Assembly: GCA_947085405.1 (NCBI GenBank)
Contig: CAMTWO010000023.1
Coordinates: 1 to 64,000, forward strand
Length of the DNA: 64,000 bases
Origin: JASEGV01 sp947085405
Lineage (GTDB): Bacteria > Bacteroidota > Ignavibacteria > UBA10030 > BY39
Direction: 5' to 3'
Shown here: one piece after another, positions 38,440 through 48,800 of the stretch
How the letters are laid out: every line of letters starts with the position of its first letter
How positions within the stretch are numbered: the first letter of the stretch is position 1
The notes under the pieces: generated by a model
What the model saw: only the letters and a program-made list of their open reading frames with translations
What the model was told of the DNA's origin: nothing
Databases searched by the model: none
Program-made: the position numbers and the translations under genes

Positions 38440-38931
38440 ATGAAAAAATCATTTAATATAATCGCGATATTATTGATAGCTGGATTTACATTCGATGCTA
38501 ATAGTCAATATAAGGCTCAACGTCCCGAACAAACGAGCGTAGTAAACTCTTTATACAGACCGGCGCCAAGTATTTCGGGAATGCTTAGTTGGTTCAATGC
38601 TGAAAACTTTCAAATGAATCATAATTTTTCGATGCAATACATTTCAGGCGGCGGCTCCGGTTTATCTTTAGCATCATACACAAACAGTATGTTTTATCAA
38701 ATCTCAAACTCGCTCGATACTCGCTTGGACGTGAGTTTGATTGGCTCACCTTTCGGGCAGTACAGCAAGCAGGATAATTTCAACCGGCTTTTGATAAGCA
38801 GAGCTGAACTGAATTACAGACCATCGGAAAACTTCCACATTCAGCTTCAGTACCGTCAGCTTCCGATAAGCCACTACGGCTACTATATGCCGCATCACTG
38901 GTACACTTCGCCATTCAACTTTGAAGACTAA
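38440..38931 (+). CDS. Small secreted or outer-membrane protein, function unknown
   Basis: A 163-residue protein with a signal peptide ending near 'DANSQ' (residue 22). The mature part has alternating hydrophobic/polar strands, many aromatic residues and a C-terminal 'QLQYRQLPISHYGYY' stretch, suggestive of a small beta-rich envelope protein. I do not recognise the family. A ribosome site AAGGAA lies just before the ATG. It is within the sprA-argS run, followed by the LytR_C gene. Confidence 0.65.
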   Translation: MKKSFNIIAILLIAGFTFDANSQYKAQRPEQTSVVNSLYRPAPSISGMLSWFNAENFQMNHNFSMQYISGGGSGLSLASYTNSMFYQISNSLDTRLDVSLIGSPFGQYSKQDNFNRLLISRAELNYRPSENFHIQLQYRQLPISHYGYYMPHHWYTSPFNFED

Positions 38932-38944
38932 TCGTAGGATTTAT

Positions 38945-39415
38945 TTGAAATTAAAACCGAACGATAAAAAGAATTGGTCAAAATTTTTTCTGACCTGGAC
39001 TCTAAACGTAATTATTTTTCTGCTTTTTATTGTAGTGGCATATCTCTTATATGCTTTTCTTTTTCAACAAATCCCCCCGAATGAAAACAACCAGCCAACG
39101 GTAATCGACACCACTCGACAAATAATACAAGTCGAGGTTTTAAACGGAAGTCGTGGTAAAGGGATCGCTGCTAAGTTCACAAATTATCTGAGAACAAAAG
39201 GAATTGATGTCGTCGATACACGAAACTATAGAAGTTCGGACATCGAAGAAACTATTGTTATCGATCGTATTGGCAACCTTCAAAATGCATCTCAAGTCGC
39301 TAATGCTCTCGGAGTATCAGACACAAAAATTATTCAACAAATCAATACCGATTATTTCATTGCAGTTACTGTAGTAATCGGAAAAGATTATCCCAAATTA
39401 AAACCAATGATGTAA
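38945..39415 (+). CDS. LytR C-terminal-domain membrane protein
   Basis: A 156-residue protein: a short cytoplasmic segment, one transmembrane helix (about residues 17-39) and an extracytoplasmic LytR C-terminal domain, seen in 'IIQVEVLNGSRGKGIAAKFT' and 'DYFIAVTVVIGKDY'. The domain occurs in envelope proteins; its function here is unknown. The TTG at 38945 is chosen because TAGGA lies 5-6 bp upstream and it avoids overlap with the previous gene; a TTG at 38921 is also in frame. rsfS starts 12 bp after its stop. Confidence 0.78.
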   Translation: MKLKPNDKKNWSKFFLTWTLNVIIFLLFIVVAYLLYAFLFQQIPPNENNQPTVIDTTRQIIQVEVLNGSRGKGIAAKFTNYLRTKGIDVVDTRNYRSSDIEETIVIDRIGNLQNASQVANALGVSDTKIIQQINTDYFIAVTVVIGKDYPKLKPMM

Positions 39416-39427
39416 CAAGGAGAACAG

Positions 39428-39850
39428 TTGACACCAAAAATTTTAGCAAAAAAAATTGCAAATCTCACTCTCACAAAAAAAGCTCATGGCGTAATTATCA
39501 TGGACTTAAAAAAAATAACCGATATAACTGATTACTTCGTTTTATGTTCAGCCGATTCCGACACTCAAGTTAAAGCTATAGCCGATGCCGTTATTGATGG
39601 TACAGACGAAATTGGAATGCCCGCATGGAGAACTGAAGGGCTAACTCAACGTCAATGGATAATTATCGATTTTATTGATGTTGTGTTGCATGTTTTTTTA
39701 AAAGAAGCCCGACACTTTTATAATTTAGAAAAACTTTGGGGCGATGCAAAAATAGAAACCGTCGTAGATAAACCACCCGCACCGAAATCAAAAACTACTA
39801 AAGCTACTAAAACCACAAAGAAAAAAGTTGAAAGAAAATCTAAAAAATAA
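39428..39850 (+). CDS. rsfS: Ribosome silencing factor RsfS
   Basis: A 140-residue protein that binds uL14 on the large ribosomal subunit and blocks subunit joining. The RsfS/Iojap core fills residues 1-115 ('MDLKKITDITDYFVLCS', 'GLTQRQWIIIDFIDVVLHVF'). The last 25 residues are an added Lys/Thr/Pro-rich tail. The start is TTG at 39428, with a strong AAGGAG ribosome site. Its 3' end overlaps argS by 23 bp. Confidence 0.94.
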   Translation: MTPKILAKKIANLTLTKKAHGVIIMDLKKITDITDYFVLCSADSDTQVKAIADAVIDGTDEIGMPAWRTEGLTQRQWIIIDFIDVVLHVFLKEARHFYNLEKLWGDAKIETVVDKPPAPKSKTTKATKTTKKKVERKSKK

Positions 39851-41474
39851 AATACTCGATGCGGTAAAATTTTTTATCCCTGATTTTAATGGCGACGCCC
39901 CTTCGAGCTGCTTCGTTATCGAAAAACCACGACTTGCCGAACACGGCGATTTAACCACGAATATCGCAATGATTTCAGCTAAACAAGTCCGAAAAAATCC
40001 CCGACAATTTGCACAAGAATTAATCGAAAAATTAGAACTTGACCCAAATTATTTCGCCAAAGTAGAAATTGCCGGTCCAGGCTTTATTAACTTCATGTTT
40101 ACTAACAATTATTTTTATGAGCGTCTTGGAACCATCATCAAAGAAAATTCGAGTTTTGGCAGGCTGAATGTTGGCGACCGTAAGAAAACACAAATCGAAT
40201 TTGTAAGCGCTAACCCGACCGGCCCGCTCACTGTAGGACACGGCAGAGGCGCCGTCCTCGGCGATACTATCGCTAATCTGTTGGAATGGAACGGCTACGA
40301 TGTAACCCGTGAATATTACTTTAACAATGCCGGCAGACAGATGCGCCTACTCGGCGATTCTGTCCGTTTGAGATATCTTGAACTGTCGGGCGAAGATGTT
40401 GACTTCCCGGTAGATTATTATCAGGGGGAATATATAAAAGATATTGCTCAGCATCTCGTGGATGAATTCGGTGATTCGTTGAAAGAGAATCAAGACGAAA
40501 ATATTTTTAAACAACGTGCCGAAGATGAAATTTTTGATGATATAAAAAAAACCTTGAAGCGTTTGAAAATTGAATTCGAGGTTTTCTTCAACGAGAAATC
40601 TCTCTATGACGACGGCAGCATTGATAGTGTTGTAAATGAGTTTCGGCAAAAAGATTTGGCTTACGATAAGGACGGGGCTGTCTGGTTTAAAGCGTCGCAA
40701 TTAGGAGGCGAAACCGACAAGGTGATCATTAAAAGCACGGGCGAACCTACTTACCGGCTCCCCGATATTGCATACCATCGGAATAAATTTCAACGCGGCT
40801 TCGAGCTGATAATCGATTTATTAGGAGCCGACCACGTTGCCACATATCCCGATGTAGTGGCGGGTTTAAAAGCACTCGGCTACGACGAGAGAAAAGTAAA
40901 AGTTTTGATTCATCAATTCGTTACGATTGTTCAGAATGGTGAAATCGTAAAAATGTCCACCCGAAAAGCTAACTTTATCACACTCGACGAATTAATTGAC
41001 GAGGTAGGCGCCGACGTTGTGCGATACTTCTTCATTATGCGAAGTATGGACAGCCACTTAAACTTCGATTTGAAATTAGCAAAAACCCAATCGGATGAAA
41101 ACCCGGTTTATTATCTTCAGTATGCTCATGCCCGAATCGCAAGTATAATCCGCTATGCCGAAAGCGAAGGAGTTGACGTTTCGCAAAAACCTGAATTCGA
41201 ATTATTAACTCAACCCGAAGAAATAAATTTGATTCGGCAACTTGAGCAATTTCCGGATTTTGTTGAATCTTGTGCTGCAAACTACGACCCTCACCGCCTT
41301 GCCGAGTATTTACACGAATCAGCCGGCTTCTTCCATAAATTTTATCATCAACACCGCGTAGTTACCGACGACAAGCGGATGACCGCAGCACGAATTGCAC
41401 TTTGCCTTGCTACAAAAATCGTTCTGAAAAACGGTTTCGATATTTTAGGAATAACCGCTCCCGAAAAAATGTAA
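39828..41474 (+). CDS. argS: Arginyl-tRNA synthetase
   Basis: A 548-residue class I aminoacyl-tRNA synthetase. The N-terminal Add-1 domain is followed by the HIGH-equivalent 'NPTGPLTVGHGRGAVLGD', the 'VKMSTRKANFITLDEL' motif (KMSKS equivalent) and the DALR anticodon-binding domain at the C-terminus. The start is TTG at 39828, inside the end of rsfS, since no ATG or GTG exists at a sensible position. Length is normal. Confidence 0.96.
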   Translation: MKENLKNKILDAVKFFIPDFNGDAPSSCFVIEKPRLAEHGDLTTNIAMISAKQVRKNPRQFAQELIEKLELDPNYFAKVEIAGPGFINFMFTNNYFYERLGTIIKENSSFGRLNVGDRKKTQIEFVSANPTGPLTVGHGRGAVLGDTIANLLEWNGYDVTREYYFNNAGRQMRLLGDSVRLRYLELSGEDVDFPVDYYQGEYIKDIAQHLVDEFGDSLKENQDENIFKQRAEDEIFDDIKKTLKRLKIEFEVFFNEKSLYDDGSIDSVVNEFRQKDLAYDKDGAVWFKASQLGGETDKVIIKSTGEPTYRLPDIAYHRNKFQRGFELIIDLLGADHVATYPDVVAGLKALGYDERKVKVLIHQFVTIVQNGEIVKMSTRKANFITLDELIDEVGADVVRYFFIMRSMDSHLNFDLKLAKTQSDENPVYYLQYAHARIASIIRYAESEGVDVSQKPEFELLTQPEEINLIRQLEQFPDFVESCAANYDPHRLAEYLHESAGFFHKFYHQHRVVTDDKRMTAARIALCLATKIVLKNGFDILGITAPEKM

Positions 41475-41519
41475 CATCGCTTTATGAGAATTCGGGGCTT
41501 CAACCAAAGAGGATGTTCT

Positions 41520-43340
41520 ATGAATTTTTTTATTTATTTTTTTTTAATTTTATTTTTCACTATTAATTCTTGCAGCAGACCTGAATTGGCAGAAATCAAA
41601 ATATCATTAGGCGGTGAATGGCTTTTTTCAGCCGACTCGCTGAAAATCGGAATTCAGCAGAAGTGGTTCGGTTCTGAATTCGACCGATCGAATTGGGAAA
41701 ATGTTCAAGCGCCTGAGTTCTGGGAAGAATATCCATCGCTTGCAAATTACGACGGATGGGGCTGGTATGCAAAAAAATTCCTTCTTGAAAAAATATCCAG
41801 CCCAATCAGTCTCCACTTTGCCGGTGTAGATGACGATGCTGTAGTTTGGATTAATGGCGTTGAAATTGGCAGTCATACCGGTTACAGCGATCCTTTTGCG
41901 CTCGATTTGAAAAATGCGTTACGCGAAGGTGAGAATTTAATAGTCGTACAAGTTTTAGATTACGGAGGGGGCGGTGGAATTTATAAACCCATCACACTTA
42001 TTGATACAAAGCATCTTGACGAGTTGCTAAAGAGTGAGTATTTTGGGAAACAAGCTGTGCAAAGCGCCGACTGGGTTCGGGATGCTGTAATTTATTCTGT
42101 GTATCTGCGTTCTTTTTCAAAGGAAGGAAATTTTGCGGGATTAGAAAAACGAATACCTGAATTAAAAGATTTGGGAGTTACAGTTTTATGGTTGATGCCG
42201 ATACATCCTGTCGGAGTTACAAAACGTAAAGGAAGGTTGGGCAGTCCTTACTCTATTCAAGATTATTATGCTGTCAATCCGGAATTTGGTACGCTTGAAG
42301 ATTTTAATAAACTTCTGAAAACTGTTCACGATAACAATATGAAACTGATTATTGATTTGGTAGCTAATCATACTTCGTGGGATAGTAAGCTCATAAAAAA
42401 ACATCCTGAATGGTTTACTAAAGATAACAGAGGAAATATAATTGCACCGAATAGCGATTGGAGCGATGTAGCCGACCTTGATTTTACAAAACCTGAACTT
42501 CGTAAGTATATGATTGAAATGATGAATTGGTGGGTGCGCAACGTAGGCATCGATGGATTTCGCTGCGACGTTTCTGAGCTCGTTCCGACAGATTTTTGGG
42601 AAGCAGCCCGCGACGAGTTGAATAAGATTAAACCGGTGATGATGCTTTCTGAAGGATCAATACCAGAGCATCACATGAAAGCATTCGATATAACATACTC
42701 ATGGAATGTGTATGATGCTTTAGAACCGCTATTAAAAGGTAACCGACCTGTTGAGTTATTGGATCAGATTTTTCAGAACGAATATTTCCAATTCCCTACC
42801 GGATCGTTGAGAATGAGATTCAATACAAACCACGATAAAAATGCCTGGGACGCACCGGCGATAAAGAAGTTCGGAATCGAGGGGGTGAAATTATCGACTG
42901 TTTTGATTAATACGATTCCCGGTATTCCAATGATTTACACGGGTGAAGAAGTAGCAAATGATAAACGGTTGGATTTGTTCGATAAAGTTGAAGTTGACTG
43001 GAATCGTTCGAACGAGATTGGCGAGTTATATAAAAAACTATTCAACCTACGGCACACAAACCGGGCATTAACATTAGGGAGTATAGTTCGTGTCTCGAAT
43101 ACGAACACACAATCGGTGTACTCCTTTTTCAGAATCTATGAAAATGAGATGATACTTGTTCTGCTAAATTTTTCTAATGCAAATGCGGATGTAGAATTCT
43201 CTATACCGGAGATAGTATTCAAATCAGAAGCAAAATTTAGAATGCAAGAGTTATTTACGGAAGAACAAATTGAAATCAATAAAACCCCGCATCAAATATT
43301 TTTAAAACCGTTTGATTACAAGGTTTTTGTGAGGGAATAA
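41520..43340 (+). CDS. GH13 alpha-amylase-family lipoprotein with sugar-binding domain
   Basis: A 606-residue lipoprotein. ATG at 41520 is chosen because AAGAGGA lies 6 bp upstream and it yields a lipobox-like signal (TINSC, Cys18). A beta-galactosidase-type jellyroll sugar-binding domain (about 25-165; 'FAGVDDDAVVWINGVEIGSH') precedes a GH13 barrel with nucleophile Asp350 (DGFRCD), acid/base Glu378 (MLSEGS) and Asp439 (TNHDKN). It probably degrades alpha-glucans at the cell surface. It is the last gene of the sprA-argS run and is followed by a strong terminator. Substrate and exact subfamily are not clear. Confidence 0.88.
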   Translation: MNFFIYFFLILFFTINSCSRPELAEIKISLGGEWLFSADSLKIGIQQKWFGSEFDRSNWENVQAPEFWEEYPSLANYDGWGWYAKKFLLEKISSPISLHFAGVDDDAVVWINGVEIGSHTGYSDPFALDLKNALREGENLIVVQVLDYGGGGGIYKPITLIDTKHLDELLKSEYFGKQAVQSADWVRDAVIYSVYLRSFSKEGNFAGLEKRIPELKDLGVTVLWLMPIHPVGVTKRKGRLGSPYSIQDYYAVNPEFGTLEDFNKLLKTVHDNNMKLIIDLVANHTSWDSKLIKKHPEWFTKDNRGNIIAPNSDWSDVADLDFTKPELRKYMIEMMNWWVRNVGIDGFRCDVSELVPTDFWEAARDELNKIKPVMMLSEGSIPEHHMKAFDITYSWNVYDALEPLLKGNRPVELLDQIFQNEYFQFPTGSLRMRFNTNHDKNAWDAPAIKKFGIEGVKLSTVLINTIPGIPMIYTGEEVANDKRLDLFDKVEVDWNRSNEIGELYKKLFNLRHTNRALTLGSIVRVSNTNTQSVYSFFRIYENEMILVLLNFSNANADVEFSIPEIVFKSEAKFRMQELFTEEQIEINKTPHQIFLKPFDYKVFVRE

Positions 43341-43344
43341 CAAC

Positions 43345-43378
43345 AAACCCCGACCGGTTAGAGTCGGGGTTTGCTTTT
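43345..43378 (+). terminator. Rho-independent terminator after the GH13 gene
   Basis: AAACCCCGAC (43345-43354) pairs perfectly with GTCGGGGTTT (43363-43372), followed by a T-rich stretch. It closes the long plus-strand run. Confidence 0.93.
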
Positions 43379-43427
43379 TCTTACTCGACCTCGGGAGTTG
43401 GTCGCTTAAGATTATTAAGGAGTTATT

Positions 43428-43490
43428 ATGAAACGTTCTGTTTCAATAACTACTAATATGATGCCGTTATATCCAGAAAGATTCATATAA
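43428..43490 (+). CDS. Possible 20-residue peptide ORF
   Basis: An ATG with an ideal AAGGAG site 7 bp upstream opens a 20-codon frame (MKRSVSITTNMM...) ending in TAA. It lies in the 359-bp region (43341-43699) between the GH13 terminator and the S9 peptidase gene. The rest of that region, from 43491 to 43699, is AT-rich and shows nothing I can name. The frame could be a leader peptide, a small protein or a gene remnant. Confidence 0.3.
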   Translation: MKRSVSITTNMMPLYPERFI

Positions 43491-43699
43491 AAAAAGTGCC
43501 TTTTTGGAACTATTTTCGCCTATCCTAATCATCATTTTTTTTCAATAACTTTTTCAACCAGATTATATTGTAAATACTTTTAGATTATTGTAGAATTTTC
43601 AGTTTTGATTTAAGATCAAATTTTATTAAAATTCCAATAGTCAATTCAATAATTTTAAAGAACGTATCCGTTAGCTAATGGTGTTCTAAAGGAAATATT

Positions 43700-45643
43700 A
43701 TGAAACGTAATTTTGTCTTTTTATTAATTATTCTTGCTTTCACGATTTCTGTATCAGCACAACAAACTGGAACGCTTACACCTGCCGATAATTTAGTCGT
43801 CGATGGAATTCCACCAATTCCCCTCTCGATTGTCGAGCAAGTCGGGAGATACACAGAATTCCGCTCAGCCGGATTTTTAAGCTGGCATCCGACAAAATTA
43901 GAGATGCTCGTCTCAACTCGTTTTGCTGAAGTACCACAGATACACTGGGTAAAATTTCCCGGTGGAGCCCGCACACAAATGACCTTCTTCGCCGAACGAG
44001 TTGGCGGCGCTTCCTTCAATCCCAAGTCGCCCGATTATTTTGTTTTTAACAAAGATATCGGAGGGGGCGAGTGGTTCCAAAATTACCGCTTCGATATTCA
44101 GACGGGTAACATTACATTACTAACCGATGGCAAATCGAAAAACACTTTCGGAGTCTGGTCGGACGACGGAAAGAAAATGGCATACACTTCGACACGCAGA
44201 AACGGAAAAGATGTAGATATATACACCATCGAACCGGCAAATCTAACCAGCGATAAACTTTTAGCCGAAGTTTCCGGCGGTGGTTGGGAAGTTCTCGACT
44301 GGTCGCCCGATGCAAAGAAAATTTTAGTCCGCGAAGGTGTTTCGATTAACGAAAGCTATCTCTATTTGTTCGATGCGATAACGGGTGAAAAAGAATTAAT
44401 CACACAAAAGAAGGAAGGTGAACAAGTTGCTTATAGCAACGCCAAGTTCGGCAAGGATGGTAAAGGAATTTTTCTAACAACCGATTTGAATTCGGAATTT
44501 CTCAGATTGGCTTACTACGATTTGACTTCTAAGAAATACAAATTTTTAACCGACCATATTAAATGGGATGTAGATGAATTTGAACAATCGCCCGACGGAA
44601 AACAGATTGCATTCGTAACGAATGAAGATGGAATCGGAGTGTTACGCATGATGGGAACTAAAACCGGAAACGAGTTAAAGTTGCCCAAAATTCCGACCGG
44701 TATTATTTCAGGAATCAAATGGCATAATGACGGTGTTCACCTCGGATTCAGTTTAAGCTCTGCACGTTCTTCAACCGATGCTTACTCGATAAATACAAAA
44801 GCCGGAAAATTGGAACGTTGGACTTTCAGCGAAACAGGCGGACTTAATGTTGAGAAATTTGCCGAACCAAAATTAGTTCACTGGAAATCTTTCGACGGGA
44901 GAATGATTTCAGGTTTTCTTTACAATCCTCCCGGTCAATTTACTGGCAGGCGTCCTGTAATTATTGATATCCACGGCGGACCTGAGTCGCAATCCCGCCC
45001 AACTTTTCTTGGACGATATAATTATTATCTGAACGAACTCGGTATTGCATTAATTTTTCCAAACATTCGCGGTTCAGCAGGTTATGGTAAAACTTTTTTG
45101 AAATTGGATAACGGATATTTACGCGAAGATTCATACAAAGATATTGATGCACTTTTTGATTGGATTAAATCGCAGCCGACTTTAGACGCCGACAGAATTA
45201 TGATTACAGGTGGAAGTTACGGCGGGCACATGACACTCGCGATTGCAACATATTATCCGGATAAATTCCGATGTGCTGTTGATATTGTCGGCATTTCGCA
45301 CTTTGTTACTTTCCTCGAAAACACGGAGAGTTACAGAAGAGATTTGCGGCGTGCTGAATATGGCGATGAACGCGTGCCGGAGATGCGTGCATTTATGGAA
45401 AAAATAGCCCCTTTAAATAACGCCAACAAAATAACAAAGCCGATGTTTATTATACAAGGTAAAAACGACCCGCGAGTTCCTGCAAGCGAAGCTGAACAAA
45501 TGGTTGCTACTTTGAAAAAGAATAACACTCCAGCTTGGTATTTGCTTGCAAAAGATGAGGGACACGGTTTCAGCAAGAAAAAGAACCGCGACTTTCAGTT
45601 CTATGCGACTATTATGTTTATTAAGGAGTTTTTACTGAAGTAG
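43700..45643 (+). CDS. S9-family prolyl oligopeptidase-like peptidase, secreted
   Basis: A 647-residue serine peptidase with a signal peptide ending near 'SVSAQQ' (residue 22). The N-terminal part is a beta-propeller of WD40/TolB-like blades ('WSDDGKKMAYTSTRRNGK', 'QSPDGKQIAFVTNEDG'). The C-terminal alpha/beta-hydrolase domain shows Ser506 (GGSYGG), Asp590 (GKNDPRVP) and His622 (EGHGF). It likely cleaves short peptides in the periplasm and could complement the S46 dipeptidyl-peptidase. A single gene with an AAAGGAA ribosome site. Confidence 0.92.
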   Translation: MKRNFVFLLIILAFTISVSAQQTGTLTPADNLVVDGIPPIPLSIVEQVGRYTEFRSAGFLSWHPTKLEMLVSTRFAEVPQIHWVKFPGGARTQMTFFAERVGGASFNPKSPDYFVFNKDIGGGEWFQNYRFDIQTGNITLLTDGKSKNTFGVWSDDGKKMAYTSTRRNGKDVDIYTIEPANLTSDKLLAEVSGGGWEVLDWSPDAKKILVREGVSINESYLYLFDAITGEKELITQKKEGEQVAYSNAKFGKDGKGIFLTTDLNSEFLRLAYYDLTSKKYKFLTDHIKWDVDEFEQSPDGKQIAFVTNEDGIGVLRMMGTKTGNELKLPKIPTGIISGIKWHNDGVHLGFSLSSARSSTDAYSINTKAGKLERWTFSETGGLNVEKFAEPKLVHWKSFDGRMISGFLYNPPGQFTGRRPVIIDIHGGPESQSRPTFLGRYNYYLNELGIALIFPNIRGSAGYGKTFLKLDNGYLREDSYKDIDALFDWIKSQPTLDADRIMITGGSYGGHMTLAIATYYPDKFRCAVDIVGISHFVTFLENTESYRRDLRRAEYGDERVPEMRAFMEKIAPLNNANKITKPMFIIQGKNDPRVPASEAEQMVATLKKNNTPAWYLLAKDEGHGFSKKKNRDFQFYATIMFIKEFLLK

Positions 45644-45663
45644 AATTTAGATTCTCATAAATA

Positions 45664-45790
45664 AATCATTGATCCATTGATTCATTATCCCATTGTTCCA
45701 TTGTTCCATTTTTCCATTGATTCAATGGACCGATGATACAATTATCCAATACTCCACTAATCCATCAATCCACTATCCATCACACCAATC
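45664..45790. repeat. Degenerate 8-bp tandem repeat
   Basis: About 15 consecutive octamers close to (A/T)TCCATTG can be read without a phase break: AATCATTG, ATCCATTG, ATTCATTA, TCCCATTG, TTCCATTG and so on, drifting to ATCCACTA-like units at the right end. It fills the space between the convergent S9 peptidase and helicase genes. Confidence 0.75.
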
Positions 45791-45813
45791 TTTTACATAC
45801 CCTACCTTCTGAA

Positions 45814-48800
45814 TCAAACTGAACATATACACTTTCCCTCTTTTTGATAATTACAGTATTCGCACATCTCTTCGTTGCGTGTGAACTGATTCGATTTTAT
45901 TTTTTCAACCACTTGTATTATGTCTGTCTCAAAATTTTGAATCTCATCTTTTCTGAATTTATAAATCTGTGGGTGGTCGGGATATTTTGTAAATACTAAA
46001 GTCGCTTCAATTTCATCCACTTCCCAAAAGCGGGCAACCAAAAAAGAATAAAACGCCATCTGCCAATAATAGCGGTCAGCTTTATTTTTAATATTGTTGA
46101 GAGTTACATTATCGGTCTTGTAATCAAGAATACACCATTTTCCTTCTTGATTCTTATAGAGTCGATCCAACGTACCGGTCAGATAATCTTCGCCAAATAC
46201 TGTGTTGAGAGTAAACTCTGTTTTATATTCCGGCACTTGGATAATAGTTTTGCCAAAATCCGATTCGAAATAATTTTTTACTTGCAATAATATATCGTTT
46301 GTAACTTTATTTACTTTTTCATCTTCGATTACAAACTCACTCTTTAGATTTTGCAGAATAAAATTATGAATATCTTCTTCGTTGAAACTTTGATACTTTT
46401 CGAGGACAGAATGCGTGATCGAACCGACAATCCCTCCGTATATCCTGTCGTTCGGGTCATCTTCTTCATGAAACTTTATGGATCGTAGTTCAAACTCAGG
46501 CATACCAAGTTGGTATTTCAAAAAATATTTCGTCGGACAATCCTTGAACGTTTGGATTTGTGTAGCCGAGAAAAAGTTACTCCGAATCTGCCCTTGTCGC
46601 GATTCAATTAAAATATCCCCAATTGTTTTCTCAGATTCAACAGAACTTACTACATCCGTTTGTATTTCAATTTGTTCAGGTGAAGTATAAACCTGAAGTT
46701 TTAATTTATAATTAAATGTTTTTACTTTTAGGTTATCAACGATGTGCTCGCCCTGCTCAATTTCATCTGCATTTAAATTTATACTTCCTAATACCCACTT
46801 TAAAGCTGACGGAGAATTAGAAGGTAAACATCCCGATAACACTAACATATCTTTTGCGCGTGTGCAGGCGACATAAAATATTCTTTTTTCTTCAGCTTCA
46901 ATTTTTAAGTGCGATTGCTGCTTCAAAAACCTATAAATCAGCGGATCAATTTTTTTGTCATTTGAATTTTCTTCCATTGCCTGAAAACCGATACCGACTT
47001 TACTGTCGATGTAGGGGGCATTATCGTACTTAAATTTTTTATCAAGAAACGGAACGAACACAACTGGAAATTCAAGTCCTTTAGCTGAATGGATGGTCAT
47101 TATTTGCACTGCATCCCCCTCGCTTTCGATACTTGCCTGCCCTTCCCGCTGTTCTCCTTTAATCAAAGTTTTGAGCCGCTCCACAAAATCGAATAAGTTA
47201 GCAAATCCCTTTCCTTCGAAGTCGCGCGCCAAACGGAGAAGTTTATCCACATTTAAACGACCTTGTTCACCACGCTGTAAACCGGCGATTGTTCCAAGCC
47301 AACCAGTTTGCCTGAAAATTTTTTGAACGAGCAACGGTATCGGTAAGCGCGATGCGTAACTAATATTATCACTCAGAATATTTACTGCACGCTTTGCATT
47401 GTCGGAAACATTTTCAGTTTGAATAAACGATATCAGCTTCGACCAAAAGTCTGATCCATTCGATTGATTAGCAATATCGAATAACTCAGCATCAGAGAGA
47501 GTAAAAAAAGGCGACCTGAGTAACCCAACGAGTGCGACATCGTTATGACGATTCAGCAAAAATTGGAAGTAATTGTAAAAATCGTAAATCTCCTGCGTTT
47601 GATAAAAGCCAATTCCGCCGGTAATTATATACGGAATTTTATATTTGTTAAGTGTGAGTTCTAATTTCTTCAGGTTGGTGCGGCTTCGCAAAAGAATTGC
47701 AGCATCTTTGAACCTGAAATCATTTGGCGTTTCAGCCGCATCGTAGATTTGGTATTTAGTTTGGAACAAATTGATTATCCGCCGTGCAATTGCCTCACAC
47801 TCGTTTTCTATAATTTTTTCTTTTTCATTTGAAGGTTTTAAAAGCAGCAGTTCAACTTTTCCTGATGCAGAATTCTTTCTACATTTTATCAATTCGTTGT
47901 ATTCAACTTCATACTGATGGCTTCCCCCGACTAATACTTTAGCAAAAACGACATTAACGAAACAAACTATATCGGTGAGGAGCCGGAAACTTTCAGCTAA
48001 TACAATTTTTCCTTTCCGTTCTTCAGTTGTAGAGCTAACGGTTTCGCCCTGCCACCGTATTTCATTATCAATTCCATGAGAATGTATGATATCTTGTTTT
48101 GTTTTTTCAAAAACTTCAACTTCAGCATTCCTGAAACCATAAATCGACTGCTTTGGGTCTCCGACGATAAACAAGTTTCCGCTTTGTAAATCGAAGAGGA
48201 GCTTGCGGAATATTTCATACTGTAGTAAATTCGTATCCTGATATTCATCAACCATAATATACTTGAACCTTGAAGCGAGCTTCTGCTGCACTTCACTCGA
48301 CTTAAGCATTTCATAAGTTTTTAACTGTAAGTCTTCGTAATCGAGGTAGCTCTTTTCGCTTTTCTTGAGTTCATAATTTTTCAGAGCATCTTTGTAAAGT
48401 GAAAGAATCACACGTGTAATATTTAGTAGAATTTTATGGTGTTCGTTTTTTTTATCGGAACGATATACAACGATAAGTTCGTTTGAGCTTTCCCAAACAT
48501 CTTTCAGAATTGATGCTAAGTTGTTCACGGACAAATTATCTACTCCCCTGCCGAAAATATCCGCCCGAAGCTCTCCTTTTTGCGTGAGCATACCTTCGAT
48601 TATTTCACCGAACTTATTTATTTTATGGTCATCGGTTTCAGCAGCGTGCCAATCGTTCAACGTCTGTAAAATTTCATTTGCCTTTTTACTATTTCCAGCT
48701 TTTAAAATTTTTTCTGCTGCATCTTTCCAACCGGAATTAATGATTGTCGAGAGTATTTGAGACCTCGATATTCCATCCCAATATTTTAAAATATCATCAT

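Noticed and set aside
37617..38440. A frameshift splitting glmU
   Set aside because: The sequence after the stop codon shows no hexapeptide-repeat coding in any frame, and the next gene begins with its own signal peptide.
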